In this document: positions 48,360 through 60,687 of the stretch, in pieces
Layout: the number at the start of each line of letters is the position of its first letter
How positions within the stretch are numbered: the stretch's first letter is position 1
Assembly: GCA_951213105.1 (NCBI GenBank)
Contig: OX578136.1
Coordinates: forward strand, 158,177,178-158,241,177
Direction: 5' to 3'
From: Amaurobius ferox
Taxonomy: Eukaryota; Arthropoda; Arachnida; Araneae; Amaurobiidae
Length of the DNA: 64,000 nucleotides
Made by a program: the position numbers and the translations under genes
The notes under the pieces: generated by a model
What the model saw: only the letters and a program-made list of their open reading frames with translations
Told to the model about the DNA's origin: nothing
The model's database searches: none

Positions 48360-48850
48360 GATGAAGATAGAAACTTGAAACTTTGCATACACGTGGGATT
48401 TGACCCATAAATAATGAAAAAAGATCTAAAATTTTGGATGTTTGTTCGAAAAAGTTACACATATTTTGAGTTTGTTTGCTTTTTTTTTATTTTTATATCA
48501 TACAGCTCAGTAAGACTGATTGACTAAGGGATGAGTGACCCAATCCAAACTGCAAATTGTAGAAACTCTAAATTTGGCATACACTTGGCATTTGACCTAC
48601 AAGTAACGAGAAAAATATAAAATCTTGGAATTTTGTTCGAAATATTTATAAATAGTGGGATTTTTTGTTCCAATAGTCTTTCAGCAATCACTCGATAACA
48701 GCTAGAGAGGGAAAATTAGTTCTTATGTCATCATGCACGAAAATAAATATCCAAAATTTTCTTAATTAATTATATTGGAGTACATCCGACTGTTCCTGAG
48801 TTATTTTAATTTATAGTTATAACAGACAAATTTTATATCTTTTTTATAAC
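48360..48850 (+). repeat. Dispersed repeat R8, copy 2, with internal duplication
   Basis: Matches 285-540. The unit 'gatagaaacttgaaactttgc' with 'atttgacccataaataatga' and 'tgttcgaaa' recurs about 194 bp later as 'gtagaaactctaaatttggc', 'atttgacctacaagtaacga' and 'tgttcgaaa'. Confidence 0.65.
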
Positions 48851-48950
48851 TCAACATTTTTATACTTTTTAATTTTAATGTAACCAAAGTACCAGAGCCG
48901 CGATTCAATTGCTAAAACCGTTTGCTGGTTTTTCTTCTAATCAAACCATG

Positions 48951-49877
48951 AAAAAAAATCAGATGTGAATAGCACATGACTTTCCTTATATAATGCAATT
49001 AATTTACTACTTTTACAGAAAAAAAAGAATAGATAATTTTTATAGCAGATATTTATATTCTTTCCAAGATACTGAATTTTCGTCAATGAGTCGTCATTTT
49101 CATTGATGTAGGGTCATTTTTATCCATTTGGCGAGTTTTTCGTTAATTTAGCAACGTTTAAAAAAGGCGCCAAGTTGGCGGCATTCCACCAAATTCATCG
49201 CCAAAATCTCGCCAAGCATTATGGAAGGAGATATAAGTTACTCTTACAGCAGATAAATAACTATTGGCGTTCAAATACAAAAGTATTACTCAAAGTATAT
49301 TTTTTCATGAATGAAACGAGCTATATCCACGAGAATAATGTCACCAAATTTATTAAATAGTATTACGTATGAAAAGTGAGCATGTTTCTCGATAGGAAAT
49401 ATTTTGTTTTTATTTTATATGACTTTTTGATAATTTTTTTTAAAATGTGCAATATCTCGAGAACGGTTCATGTTAGCGTTCTAAAATTTATGTCAATCGT
49501 TTTCTAATGAAATATTAGATACGAAATATCTATTTGCGTAACTTTATTAGAGGTTTTGATTTTTGACGATTTTTTCAAAATTTCCCTCGAATATTTAGGG
49601 GAGTTCTGAATATTCGATTGCGTATGAAAAGAATAGGCTTCCAGTGTTTACGGGTTGTAATTTTTGTACCAAATTTCATTCAAATCGGTCCATTCGTTAG
49701 ACAGTTATCGTCTCCACAGACTCACTGACACACACACACACACACAGACATCACTTCAAAAATTTTCGATTCGTGATCAGGGATTCTTGAAACGTGCTCT
49801 CCCGTCGAAAACTCGAATTCGAATTTTCGTCCCCATTACAATACTTTCCTTATACATTATTGTATATAAGGAAAGTA
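48951..49877 (-). repeat. Dispersed repeat R2, full-length copy
   Basis: Minus-strand order is complete: 5' hairpin at 49844-49877, GT tract about 49727-49746, 3' end at 48951-49000 with 'catgtgctattcacatctga'. Confidence 0.9.
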
Positions 49878-50802
49878 ATAATATTACAATAACTAATTTT
49901 CAGCTTAAAATGTCTTAAAGTATTAAAAATAAGGCTACATACACGGAGATGATATATTGTTTACAGACCGGAATTTTCATGATAACAGAATTATAAAATG
50001 TGCACTTTTGTTAAACTTAAATTTAAAACGGCTTTGATACTTTTATTAAGCATACAGGTATCAGATTTAGAAACAATAACCCCTTCGCCTGTACGAAGCA
50101 TGGATTAAAATGGCTAGACTTTTAATACAAACGTGCCAAGATCTTTAAGCCAAATGAGAATTTAATCACGTTCCAGCAAAAAATTGAGAAAATGACCATG
50201 TTTCCCAGAGTCCTGTGTGTTGACGGTGCAAATTAAAACTCCCCCAATCCATCTCTTTCAGCTTGGATGTCACTGAAATAGCTCTGTAGTTAATATCTGC
50301 AATGCCATTCAAAATCTTCCATTTGTATTTTCATTGGATGTATTTCGTAACTGCACAGCGCAGTAAACGATTCTCGCAACAAATGAGTGTGCTAGGATTG
50401 TGAAAGGCTAGGCTGCAGTTGTTTTACGATGTTCTCGCCAGCTTCTGATAGTGCACTTCACGCTCATTCCGGCATTACGGAAACCACAAGCGCAAATGAG
50501 TTTGAAATGTTATTCGCCACGCCAGAGCGGCGTTCGTTAATATTGAAAGAGAAGGCTGTCGTATGGAGGAATGCTCATGAATGCAGCAAAGTCTTGGAAT
50601 GAGATTCTGAAACAGAAGTCAGAAAAAGCTTTAAAAATTGCAGACGTTGTAATTCCGAATCTGATGACAACATATAATAGTTTATGAATGTAGACATAAG
50701 AAAAATAAAAAATAAGGCAGAATATTCTATACGAAGACAATTCTTTATTTAAAGTTTATTCTGTTTTATTAGGAAGAATTGCGCTGAACAGTAACGCTGT
50801 GG
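49878..50802. other. Noncoding DNA
   Basis: Holds the third R4 fragment. No gene recognised. Confidence 0.45.
50485..50535 (+). repeat. Short dispersed repeat R4, copy 3
   Basis: 'cacaagcgcaaatgagtttg', 'aaatgttattcgccacgcca' and 'gagcggcg'. Confidence 0.65.
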
Positions 50803-51125
50803 GTAGGTAGGCGGGATAGCCCAGTGGTTAAGGCACGGGGGTTGTACTCTGAGGGCTCGATTTCGATTCCCGGCTCTGTCTAAACGATCCCCGTATTAAC
50901 GCGGATTGCTGGCTCGTTAAATCTGTGGGTCTTCTAAAATCCGTCCGAGATGTTGGTGGTAGGAGAAGGAAGGTACTGTCCCTGGGTATGCCGCCTAGAC
51001 TAGGTTCTTGTCTAAATTGGATGGTACAGTCCCGACCGTTTAAATAGGTACCTTACACCTCCAGGTAGGTAGGACGGTCTGGGTCGAAGGAAATAAAGAT
51101 CGCGCTGGATACCTTTATATCCACA
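50803..51125 (+). mobile_element. tRNA-derived SINE, copy c
   Basis: Head with an A box 'tagcccagtggttaaggc' (about 50817-50834) and a B box 'gatttcgattcc' (50858-50870). Core 'gttaaatctgtgggtcttct', 'gagatgttggtggtaggaga' and 'aggaaggtac' matches the SINEs at 31341-31912. Tail 'tctaaattggatggtacag' and 'ataggtaccttacacc' matches as well. Acceptor pairing is absent. Confidence 0.85.
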
Positions 51126-51216
51126 TCGATCTATTTAAATTTAATGCAATTTATGTATATAAATTTATGCAAAATATATATAAAAATATATAAAATATGC
51201 AAGATATTCTATAAAT

Positions 51217-52016
51217 AAAAATCTGATATAGTCAGAATATGACTTTTCTTATATAATGCAATGAATTTACTGCTTTTGAAGTAAACAAAATAGGTTATTC
51301 TTATATCAGTTGTATTCTTTCCAAACAATTGAATTTTTGTTAATTAGTCGTCATTTTCATTCATTTAGCGTCATTTTTATCCATTTGGCGAGATTTTCAT
51401 TAGTTTGGCAACATTTAAAAAAGTCGCCAAGTTGACGACATTCCGCCAAATTAGTCGCCAAAATTTCATCAAGCGTTATGGCCGGAGAAATAAGTTATTC
51501 TTATAGCAGATGAATAACTATTGGCGTTCAAATACAAAAGTATTACTCAAAGTATATTTTCTCCTGAATGAAATGAGCTAGATTCACGAGAAAGATGCCA
51601 CTCAATTTTTCGCATGATATTACATATGAAAAGTGAACATGTTTCTCAACAGTAATATATTTTTTTAATTTATGGGATTTTTGATAAATTTATTTGAAAA
51701 ATGTGCAATATCTCGCGAACGGTTCATGTTTGCGTTCTAAAGTTTATGTCAATCGTTTTCTACGGAAAAATTACATAAGAAATATCTATTTGCGTAACTT
51801 TATTAAAGATTTTGATTTTTTTATCTTTTTTCAAAATTTCACTCGAAAATTTAGGGGTGTTCTGAACATCCGGTTGAGTTTGAAAACAATAGGCTTCCAG
51901 TATTCACGGATTGTAATTTTTTACCAAAGTATTCCCTCGTTGAAAACCCGAATTCGAATTTTCGACCCCCGTCACAATACTTTCCTTATACATTATACCA
52001 TGTATATAAGGAAAGT
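51217..52016 (-). repeat. Dispersed repeat R2, copy with internal deletion
   Basis: Complete termini, but the GT tract and the 'acgataact.acgaacgaat' block are missing between about 51925 and 51940 ('ttaccaaagtattccctcgt'). Confidence 0.88.
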
Positions 52017-53221
52017 AAAATGTTGTTTCAATTAGCAAAATTATTTATGCCGTTGGAATCAATATAAAGTTTAGAACTTTTCAGAGGTTCTCGTAATAAT
52101 CCATAAAACAAATTTCATTCCCCGTAATGCCTTTACACTAAATAGTTGTCGCCTTTTGGATTCGGTTTATCTTTTTTCCGAATTGTTTTATTTTTTCCTA
52201 CTTAATTATCACTTTTTAGATTAGAGTGCTGCTTTATTATTCTCTTCAAATTCACAGTTACTGTCGCGACTACAATTGAATTTAATACAAATTTCATCTT
52301 CGCGCGCGCGCGCTGTATGAATATATTTCTTCATCTGATACCAACACAGTATTCAATAATTCTCTTATTCGCTTCCCTTCTACTTTCAGAGTCAATCTTT
52401 ATTTGCTTCAGCGCCATTTTTGAACAATCACAGTGAATCACATATTCACCATTTTTAAATAATCACAGTGAATCACAGATTCACCATATTTGAACAATCA
52501 CAGTGAATCACAGATTCACCAACTAACCGAGCATAAAACTAATATAAGAAATCACCAAGATAAAAACTTCGCCAAAATACAACGTACACTAAATTTTAAA
52601 ACTCAATCGATTTAGAGGACAAAATCGAGTCCTCGTCTTTAGTTCAAATGAGGAGAGTAATATCACTTAGTCATGCAAGACTGGTATGTGAGGTAATAGA
52701 AAAGTTGCTATCGCCGTAAGGAAAAATAAGAGAAGTAAAATCCAAAGGGGCAAGAAAAGAGGGGGGGTTGGCGATGCTGCAAACGAACGATGAAAACCAC
52801 GGAGGAAAGAAAGAATAGCAGAAAAAGAGAATGAACGGTAAGAAAATAAGCTGGTAAAAATAGGTAGCAGAACAAACAAAAACAACTTCTTAATAGTAAG
52901 TAAACCTATTAAAATGTAACGGAAAAAACATGAAACGTTCAGCTAATAAAACATTAAACAACATCTATTGGTTTCCAAATGAGCGTCTGTCTAGACTTAA
53001 TTTTTAGTACAAAATTTTCTTAAACATAGAACGTGACTTTGCATGAGAATAAAGGAATCACATTGTAATTGTTACGCACATAAAATAATAAAAGCAGACG
53101 ATCTTGTCGAAAACGCTCTGAATTATTTTAATACAAACGTATCAAGAGCTGAAAACCAAATGAGATTTTCACCACAACTAACAAAAATGCTAAATTAGAG
53201 AGGGGGTAGCGTCACGTAGTG
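52017..53221. other. Noncoding DNA
   Basis: Includes a (CG)6 run at 52303-52314, a 35-bp minisatellite listed next, and a purine-rich plus-strand stretch at about 52640-52860. No gene recognised. Confidence 0.45.
52414..52518. repeat. 35-bp minisatellite, three copies
   Basis: Units start at 52414, 52449 and 52484. Each contains 'gtgaatcacagattcac' or a variant, which can fold as 'gtgaat'/'attcac' around five bases. Confidence 0.93.
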
Positions 53222-53226
53222 TGAAG

Positions 53227-54127
53227 TGTCGCATGGTATACCCATGAGCCAATATTTTCGGGAGTTCGACCTAGAGGATACATATTTATTTTGGGGGTTA
53301 GCCTTTTCGTTTGGCCAGCTGCTTGCTCTCGGAATTGGAAACGGGAAGTCGGTTAGTGTTCTGTGGATCTTATTTTTACCGAAAGGGTGTAGTGTGCGTC
53401 CTTTTCGGATGGGTCATAGGGATTGCGGCCTGCTTTGAATTAGTGCCCGAAAGAAGATCAGTTTCGCAGGGGCTGGAGAAGGGGCTTTTTGTTTCTGGAA
53501 GGCCTAAAGCCAATGGCGATGCTTTGGGGTCAAGGGGTTAAGACCCAGAATCCAATAAGATAATTGTGTGCGCCTCAGGGGCGTGTTTTAAAATCTTGGA
53601 GAGAGAGAGAGTTTTTCAGAATTTAAAAAAGGAGCCAGGAGAAGGAACTGGGTGGCGATAAAGAAAGACGTCTCCCCATCATGGTCCTCTGAAAAGAGAG
53701 AAGCAAGCTGTTGAATTGCAAATGATGTCGGTGAGTGCCACATTTAAGGGCCTGTGCCTGATTTGTATCTTTTGTCTCTCTCTCCTTCTCCAATAAAAAT
53801 AAATACTAAGTAACGCCAATTAAAATATCTACTTGTTAATTCCAAATAAATTATTTAATAGTAAAAGTCAGTTGTTTTCATGATAGATTACCATCTTTCA
53901 CATTTTAGTCTATGAGACTACATATACTTTTGTATTTGTTTATTTGCTTATCTTAAATAGGTATTCATCCCATTTGGAATATGGGAAGTTGTCTTTTAAA
54001 TATTTTATATCAAATTCTTGTAAATATTTATATAGTGTAAATAAATTAATGTTTGTTTATACTCACGGCCTTATTCATTTTCGCGCTCTTACCGGGTGTG
54101 TCCTAAAAAGGAAGTTACCTTAGGACA
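53227..54127 (+). repeat. Left LTR
   Basis: 901 bp, starting TGTCGCATGG and ending TTAGGACA. It includes an AATAAA (53792-53797). By eye about 20-25 differences separate it from the right LTR. The open frame starting at 53226 is a by-product that also appears in the other LTR. Confidence 0.95.
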
Positions 54128-54291
54128 AAATAAATTGACGCCTTAGACCAGGATACAAATTATGTTGGGTTCACTAACGAAGGAAAAATTTTTTTGGAAA
54201 GATGGTAAAAAATGAATTAATGAAGCAAATAGTAAATGTCAATATCTGCAATAAAAATTTTTCTTTTCCCTAGTAATAAATAAATTTTAAT

Positions 54292-54405
54292 ATGAGAAAT
54301 TTAGAAGAACTTGTTAAAACATTGGATAAAGGTGGAAACAGTTTCATTTGCCATGAAAATATGTGCTATTTTAATGTTATATTGATAAAATTCAAAGAAA
54401 TTTAA
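54292..54405 (+). other. Short open frame after the left LTR
   Basis: A 37-codon frame from the ATG at 54292 lies where gag would start. It has no recognisable motif and could be chance. The surrounding 54128-54734 is AT-rich with no PBS identified. Confidence 0.15.
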
Positions 54406-54734
54406 TGTGTGAGAGTTATGTGCATATATATATTTTTTGGTTTTTATATATGTCATTGATTGAATTTTACATGTAAATGGGGAAGTTTTAAGTATTTTTG
54501 GAATTTAAGAATTTTTTGGGGGAAAATGGTAACATCAAGAAATTTTTTGGAAGTGAAATTAGACAGATGCTATTTTAAGTACAAGAAAAAAAATCTTTTC
54601 TTGAGTCTATTTGAAATAATTTAGATAGAATGTTTATTCCAAATTTAAGTAGAGATAAAAAGCGGTTTCTTTTTCCCATGGGAATATATTCAATAACTGA
54701 GTTTGGATAATGATTTTATGTATATCAAGAGGAA

Positions 54735-55391
54735 ATGTATATCAGTTTTGTTTTTGTGAGGCAAACTGTTTTGGGTCCACGACATGGTTTGGAAATTTTT
54801 GGTGGTATTAATCTGTTTGTATATTTCTTAAATTTTGTGTATGTTTGTGATTATGTATATTTTGATCCAATTTTGAGATCCAGATCAAAAGTATTTTTGA
54901 AAAATCACGTAAAATTTTTTAAAAAGTCTAAATGGCTGGGACCTTACAGAGTGGTAAAAAAAATAAACAGATTTATTTATGACATAAAACAGATAAATAT
55001 GCCTTATTCCAAGACCTTTAGGGCACACATAAATCGCTTGCGTTTTATGATTGAAAGGCGGGATCATTTAAAAATTGATGGAAACGAAAATAACCAGCAG
55101 ACAACTGAGGAATCACAGAGTATTCCGTTGCTTTAAAAAAAACAAGAGACGAGCGGAGAATCCGAAACTCCATTTTTTCTATGGGACCAGGAGACACACA
55201 GAAATTTACCCTCAAATGTAAATACACCCACTAGCATCTCGGATACAGCGGACACACACACACATACATCTTGTTTGAAATCGCCGTTATTACCTACTCC
55301 GACCGATACACATCAACAAGTGTCTGTTTCTCGCACTAATAAAAATTATTCTTTCAGACAAACGCCTAGGGTGGATTACACAGAATACTAA
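54735..55391 (+). pseudogene. Integrase C-terminal domain remnant (pol 3' end)
   Basis: The frame carries the typical end of a Ty3/gypsy integrase. After FVRQTV, it reads a short insertion, then KSKWLGPYRVVKKINRFIYD, an SH3-like GPY motif, and KTFRAHINRLRFM, the usual segment that follows. One in-frame TAA (about 55134-55136) interrupts it. The frame then continues through a Ser/Thr/Pro-rich linker to RQTPRVDYTEY and a stop at 55389-55391, matching the conserved pol terminus style. The integrase zinc finger and DDE core are absent upstream. It is a remnant and makes no functional enzyme. Confidence 0.82.
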
Positions 55392-57838
55392 ATATTTTGG
55401 GTGGTTTTGTCGTATTCAGTGTTTTAGAACAAAATTTTTTGTTTGCTGGTATTAGAAGTAAAGTGAGAGAATAATAAACCTTTTATATGTTATGGGTACG
55501 AGTTTATAAAATTTTTACAAGTGGTTCTGAAAATAAAATTTAGAATGGGAGTTGTTTAGAAAATCGAATTTTAAGGGCAACAGAATTTTTTGCAATTTTT
55601 ATCTCAGTTAACATTGACGGTTCTAATTTTATGGCAAACACAAGGGTCTCCAAAGTCTTCGTTCATGCCACAGTTGCGAATTAGAACTTTGACATCCTCG
55701 TTTTCAACACCTGTTTTTCAGAGGGGACAGCTTTCTTCGGTTTGACTACAAGGTTGAAATTTGATACGTCGAGGTAATTATAAAAAAAAATAATAATAAA
55801 TAGCGAAAATAAATAGATATTATATTAATTCAATTTGTAACCGATATGGAAACAAAATTTTAATTACTAAGGAAACTTTTTACAAGGGAATTCTAATAAA
55901 GTAACAAAGATAACAGACAAAAAACAAACAACAAAAATAGTAAATTTTTAAATTTGATAAATAAATAAATAAATAAATAAATAAGTTTTCTTTTAACATT
56001 TGTTGGTAGGGTATATAATTTGACCTTAGGCACATATTTTTCTGCGGGCAGAATTATGTGATGTTTGGGATTTAGAGTGTATATTTCTATACATTGGGGA
56101 TTTGGATCAGACTGTTTGAGTGATCAACAAAGGGTCTCTTTCATCTTCTGATGACACATAACGTTGAAAGGATTTATTTTAAAATAAATAAAAAAAAAAA
56201 AAGAAAGTATTTCCATTTTTTTTTGTATCTCTTAACTGTTATTCAATAATTTTTATCGTCTGTAAAGGGTAATTTCCTACATTCACTTATATTTTACTTT
56301 TGTTTAAACACACATAATTGAATAAATAATTCGGAATAGAAAATTGATATGTTTGTTAGGTAACGACGGGGCTCAAAAGGGAATCAATTTAAGGATACAA
56401 TAATTTTCTTAAATCGTTACACGTAGTAGGGTATGTGACAGTTTCCAGCATATTTTCTGAACGTATGGAGATTTTTTTTTAGTTTCTATGGGTTGTTTAG
56501 GAAAGAAAAGTGAGATTTGCTAGTTTTTTTTTTCCTTCGGGTATGTTGAACGCTAATAAAGCATTGGAAGATAAAAAGTTATAAAATCTAGTTGTGAGAG
56601 AATGCAGTTGGATAATATCACTAATTTAGCATTTCTTTAGGTAGTGTTTCTAAAAAAAGAAAAGAAAAGAAAAATAAATGGTATTTTCTCTTGTGTTTTG
56701 GTTTTATTGTTAGGGTGTTATCTCTTTACCTACATAAATGGTCATGGTTAAATATGTATTTTGCAGTAAATAATATGCTAGGATATAGTGTGGTTAGAAT
56801 TATAGTGGTATTTTCATGATAGATGAAATGGATAAGATATAAAATTGAAGGTGAATGGTATTTCATTTTTATAAAAGGGGAAAATTTATATTTTAATGTG
56901 TAGCATAAGGCTAGTTTATTTAAGGAAAATAGGGCGTAATGCATAAAGTTGTGAAAGTATTAATAAAAAGTGTGTTAAAACCCTTTTGTAAAGAAAATAA
57001 AGGAAGTGTGGAAATAAGTGAATAAGATGATTTTGTTTAATGAAACAAAATATTAGCACTAGGGTAAATTTTCCCTTCGAAAGTAAGAAGAGAAGAGGGT
57101 TTTCGTTTTTCAGGCAAAATTTTGCGAAGTGTGGTTTTATTTTCTGAAAGGTACACGTTTGAGAGATATTTTCGTTTTTTCATAAAAACTAGAGAATAAA
57201 TAAATAGTAGAAAAAAAAAGAAGTTTTTTTTATGGAGTAAGACACTGTAAATATGAGATAAGGTCAAGTATTAACCGACGGTTTAGACATAGGTACATGA
57301 AAAATTTTCGAATGGGTTTGAAACATTCATTTTAGACAGGACATGTATAATTTTCTGTAACTTGCAATTAATGAGATATTTTAATATGTTGGATGATTTT
57401 TTTTTCTTTGGATAGAAGTTTTTTTTTAGTTTAGATCATGTAATTTAATTGTGAAAATTTTGTGTGATATTTTATGGTTTTGAGTTTTGGATTTCATGGT
57501 ATATGAAACATGTTTAAAGTAAAGTTGCCTTGGCAGTTAAGTTTTTATATGTAAAGAAGTAAAGTTTTTTATAGATAAGAGAGTAAAATTTTATACATAT
57601 TATTTTACTTGCATGTTTATGCAGTTAGAAAATTTTGCAATTTTATTTTAAAATGTTTTGTTCTCGGAGGCACAGAAGAATAAAGTGCATATTGGCTGGG
57701 TCTCTTGGTGGTAACTTTCCCGTCACTTAGGATAGTCTATATATATTTTGTTTTTGTATATAAATTATTCATAATTGTGTTGAAGCAGTTTGCTGAAAAT
57801 ACCACAGCACGGAAACTCCAAGGTGATGCGCACTGAAG
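55392..57838. other. T-rich, C-depleted noncoding part of the LTR element
   Basis: Positions 57421-57480 contain 34 T, 15 A, 10 G and 1 C by direct count. No reading frame with protein character was found. Several A- and T-runs occur. Confidence 0.6.
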
Positions 57839-58200
57839 GTGCTACACATATACAATTGTACAGTTTTCACCTATGCAATTGAACAGTTTTCAGTTTTCGG
57901 GTCAACAGGTGACCGGATGCTGGCACATGCCAACTCTATAAAAAAAATTTCGATGACTGAATACGGCATTGTAATATGTCGTTCAGACCCGCACAGAGCC
58001 AATTACTATTATATTGGTTTTCCTCTACGGACGGGGTGCAGAAGATTCCACCGGTGTTTTTTCTCCTACGTAAAAGTGCACGAGACAACGCGAAAGAACG
58101 GTGTCCGGCAGTGTACGGGGTGACAGTACAAGGCATATAAACATTTATAGCCACAGACATGCTTTTCGGTATAAACAATTTACAAGTACCAGACTTTTTA
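57839..58200 (+). other. Unrecognised segment of the LTR element
   Basis: Composition is more balanced here and a 94-codon frame runs 57839-58123. No motif is recognised, so no product is named. Confidence 0.25.
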
Positions 58201-58217
58201 TACAGAACAGGCAATTA

Positions 58218-58421
58218 CACGTTCCTGTCATTTCTACAGTACAGATGGTTTTCTGCTCTACCTTTTTTCTCAAGGCATACATTTTCACGTTCCTGTCATT
58301 TCTACAGTACAGATGGTTTTCTGCTCTACCTTTTTTTTCAAGGCATACATTTTCACGTTCCTGTCATTTCTACAGTACAGATGGTTTTCTGCTCTACTTT
58401 TTACATTGCATACAGTTCCAC
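58218..58421 (+). repeat. 68-bp tandem repeat, three copies
   Basis: Units at 58218, 58286 and 58354 contain 'cacgttcctgtcatttctac', 'agtacagatggttttctgct' and 'caaggcataca'. Because 68 is not a multiple of three, the same peptide is read in successive frames, which yields several overlapping open frames. Confidence 0.95.
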
Positions 58422-59286
58422 GTTCCAGTTTTCTACAAGACAAACGGTTCCAGATTCCAATCATGGGGTTTCCTTACGGCCAGACATCTGACATTGTGTT
58501 CAATATTTTACTATGTGTTTATGGGGTTTGCACAGAATAGACACTCCTCATCATTGCTGTCAATCAACATCAACTTGTGGTGATAAACTTTGTCCACAGT
58601 GATTATTCCATTAACACGTATCACAAACAAGGAAGAATGCAGGCACTATGATAAATTTTGGTAAGAAGAAGTGGCCAACAAAATACACCACGTAGTGAAC
58701 TATTTTCAGGGGATGCCTGATCTCATTGCTTTTCCTTTTTGGTGGACAATTTGCAAAAACTTTTGGAGAACTAAAAAAACATTATCAGCGAGAAAAGTAA
58801 TTTAGTTTGAGTGACTTTGTACAGCCTAGTGCAACACAAATAACAGACTTTCTGATTTATTGTCCTGAATTCACCAATTTGTTTTATATTTTGAATTTAT
58901 TGTATTGTGTTTATATTGACAATTGTTTTTTTTCTTTTATGTGCAATATGATGTTTTTTTATGTGTTTTATTATACAGGAGGAAACTTCTGTTTTCAGAG
59001 GTTGTTTCGGTGTGGCTGGAAGGAGAGCAGATTACGCTCCAGCACATTTTTGATTTTCCTTATGGTTTTGATTGTAAAATTGTTTTTTTTTAATTTGATT
59101 TTTTTTAAATTTTAAAATTTTTAAATTTTCGATGTTTTAATGGGGAAATGGAGGTAATTTTGGGAAGGCGTATTGCGCCTCAGCATATTTTAATTTGCTT
59201 AATGTTTTTGACGGTAAAATTTTAAAAAAATTTAAATTTTTGAAATTTTGAAATTTTAATTTTTTGGATTTGGGAATTTTTTTTAA
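58422..59286. other. 3' noncoding part of the LTR element
   Basis: Mostly T-rich. A second polypurine-like 'tggggaaatggagg' occurs at about 59140-59153, about 147 bp before the one next to the LTR, within a loose duplication. Confidence 0.6.
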
Positions 59287-59305
59287 TGGGGAAATGGAGG
59301 TATAT
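59287..59305 (+). promoter_or_regulatory. Polypurine tract
   Basis: 'tggggaaatggagg' followed by 'tatat' directly precedes the right LTR, where plus-strand priming is expected. Confidence 0.75.
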
Positions 59306-60203
59306 TGTTGCATGGTAAACCCATGAGCCAATATTTTCGGCAGTGCGACCTAGAGGTTACATATTTATTTCGGGGGTTAGCCTTTTCGTTTGGCCAGCTG
59401 CTTGCTCTCGGAATTGGAAACGGGAAGTCGGTTAGTGTTCTGTGGATCTTATTTTTACCGAAAGGGTGTAGTGTGCGTCCTTTTCGGATGGGTCATAGGG
59501 ATTGCTACCTGCTTTGAATTAGTGCCCGAAAGAAGATCAGTTTCGCAGGGGCTGGAGAAGGGGCTTTTTGTTTCTGGAAGGCCTAAAGCCAATGGCGATG
59601 CTTTGGGGTCAAGGGGTTAAGACCCAGAATCCAATAAGATAATTGTGTGCGCCTCAGGGGCGTGTTTTAAAATCTTGGAGAGAGAGAGTTTTTCAGAATT
59701 TAAAAAAGGAGCGAGGAGAAGGAACTGGGTGGCGATAAAGAAAGACGTCTCCCCATCATGGTCCTCTGAAAAGAGAGAAGCAAGCTGTTGAATTGCAAAT
59801 GATGTCGGTGAGTGCCACATTTAAGGGCCTGTGCCTGATTTGTATCTTTTGTCTCTCTCTCCCTCTCCAATAAAAATAAATACTAAGTAACGCGAATTAA
59901 AATATCTACTTGTGAACTCCAAATAAATTATTTAATAGTAAAAGTCATTGTTTTCATGATATATTACCATCTTTCACATTTTAGTCTATGAGACTACATA
60001 TACTTTTGTATTTGTTTATTTGCTTATCTTAAATTGGTATTCATCCCATTTGGATTATGGGAAGTTGTCTTTTAAATATTTTAAATCAAATTCTTGTAAA
60101 TATTTATATAGTGTAAATAAATTAATGTTTGTTTATACTCACGGCCTTACTCATTTTCGCGCTCTTACCGGGCGTGTCCTAAAAAAGAAGTTACCTTAGG
60201 ACA
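59306..60203 (+). repeat. Right LTR
   Basis: 898 bp, starting TGTTGCATGG and ending TTAGGACA, followed by TGAAG. Confidence 0.95.
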
Positions 60204-60208
60204 TGAAG

Positions 60209-60639
60209 AAATAGATGTACAACAAGGATCAGAACTGAAATACGGACAAGGGAGAGGGTAAAATGATAAAAGCAGACGATAATTTCTGAACACAGAAAAG
60301 CGTTCCCGAAACGATCATCGGCTTTCATCATCTTAGTTGTATGGCAGTTTATGTTGCGATTTCTTTATTAATTTTACTACCTTACTCACCGATCTTGGAG
60401 CGTTAATATTCAAGCAGTTCCATCTTAGTAGACGATAAAGAAATCGATTGAGAAAGTAACGATAAAAATTCATAGGTAAGATTTAATGGAAGGATATAAC
60501 ATAGTATTTTGAAGTGAGGGTGCTCTAAAATAATTCCTAGAACAAATTGGTTTTGGTAATACGTCAGAGATGGCATGTGTATAAAACGAAGATTGCCATG
60601 TACATCAATTTTAACACGAGAATTAGAAATCTCTCTCTC

Positions 60640-60687
<48 letters not shown>

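Larger units (their letters stand above)
53227..60203 (+). mobile_element. Ty3/gypsy-like LTR retrotransposon, internally deleted
   Basis: Two direct LTRs (53227-54127 and 59306-60203) begin TG and end CA. The whole is flanked by the same five bases, TGAAG, at 53222-53226 and 60204-60208. A polypurine tract lies just before the right LTR. The internal 5.2 kb retains only the C-terminal end of integrase near its left side. No capsid, protease, reverse transcriptase or RNase H sequence was found, so it could only be mobilised by proteins from elsewhere. No clear primer-binding site follows the left LTR. Confidence 0.93.

Noticed and set aside
53226..53541. Open frames of 70 and 76 codons in the left LTR, repeated in the right LTR
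   Set aside because: They exist because the LTR is repeated; no motif, and the two frames overlap each other.
58101..58583. 160-codon open frame and two overlapping frames
   Set aside because: Produced by the out-of-frame 68-bp tandem repeat; no independent protein evidence.
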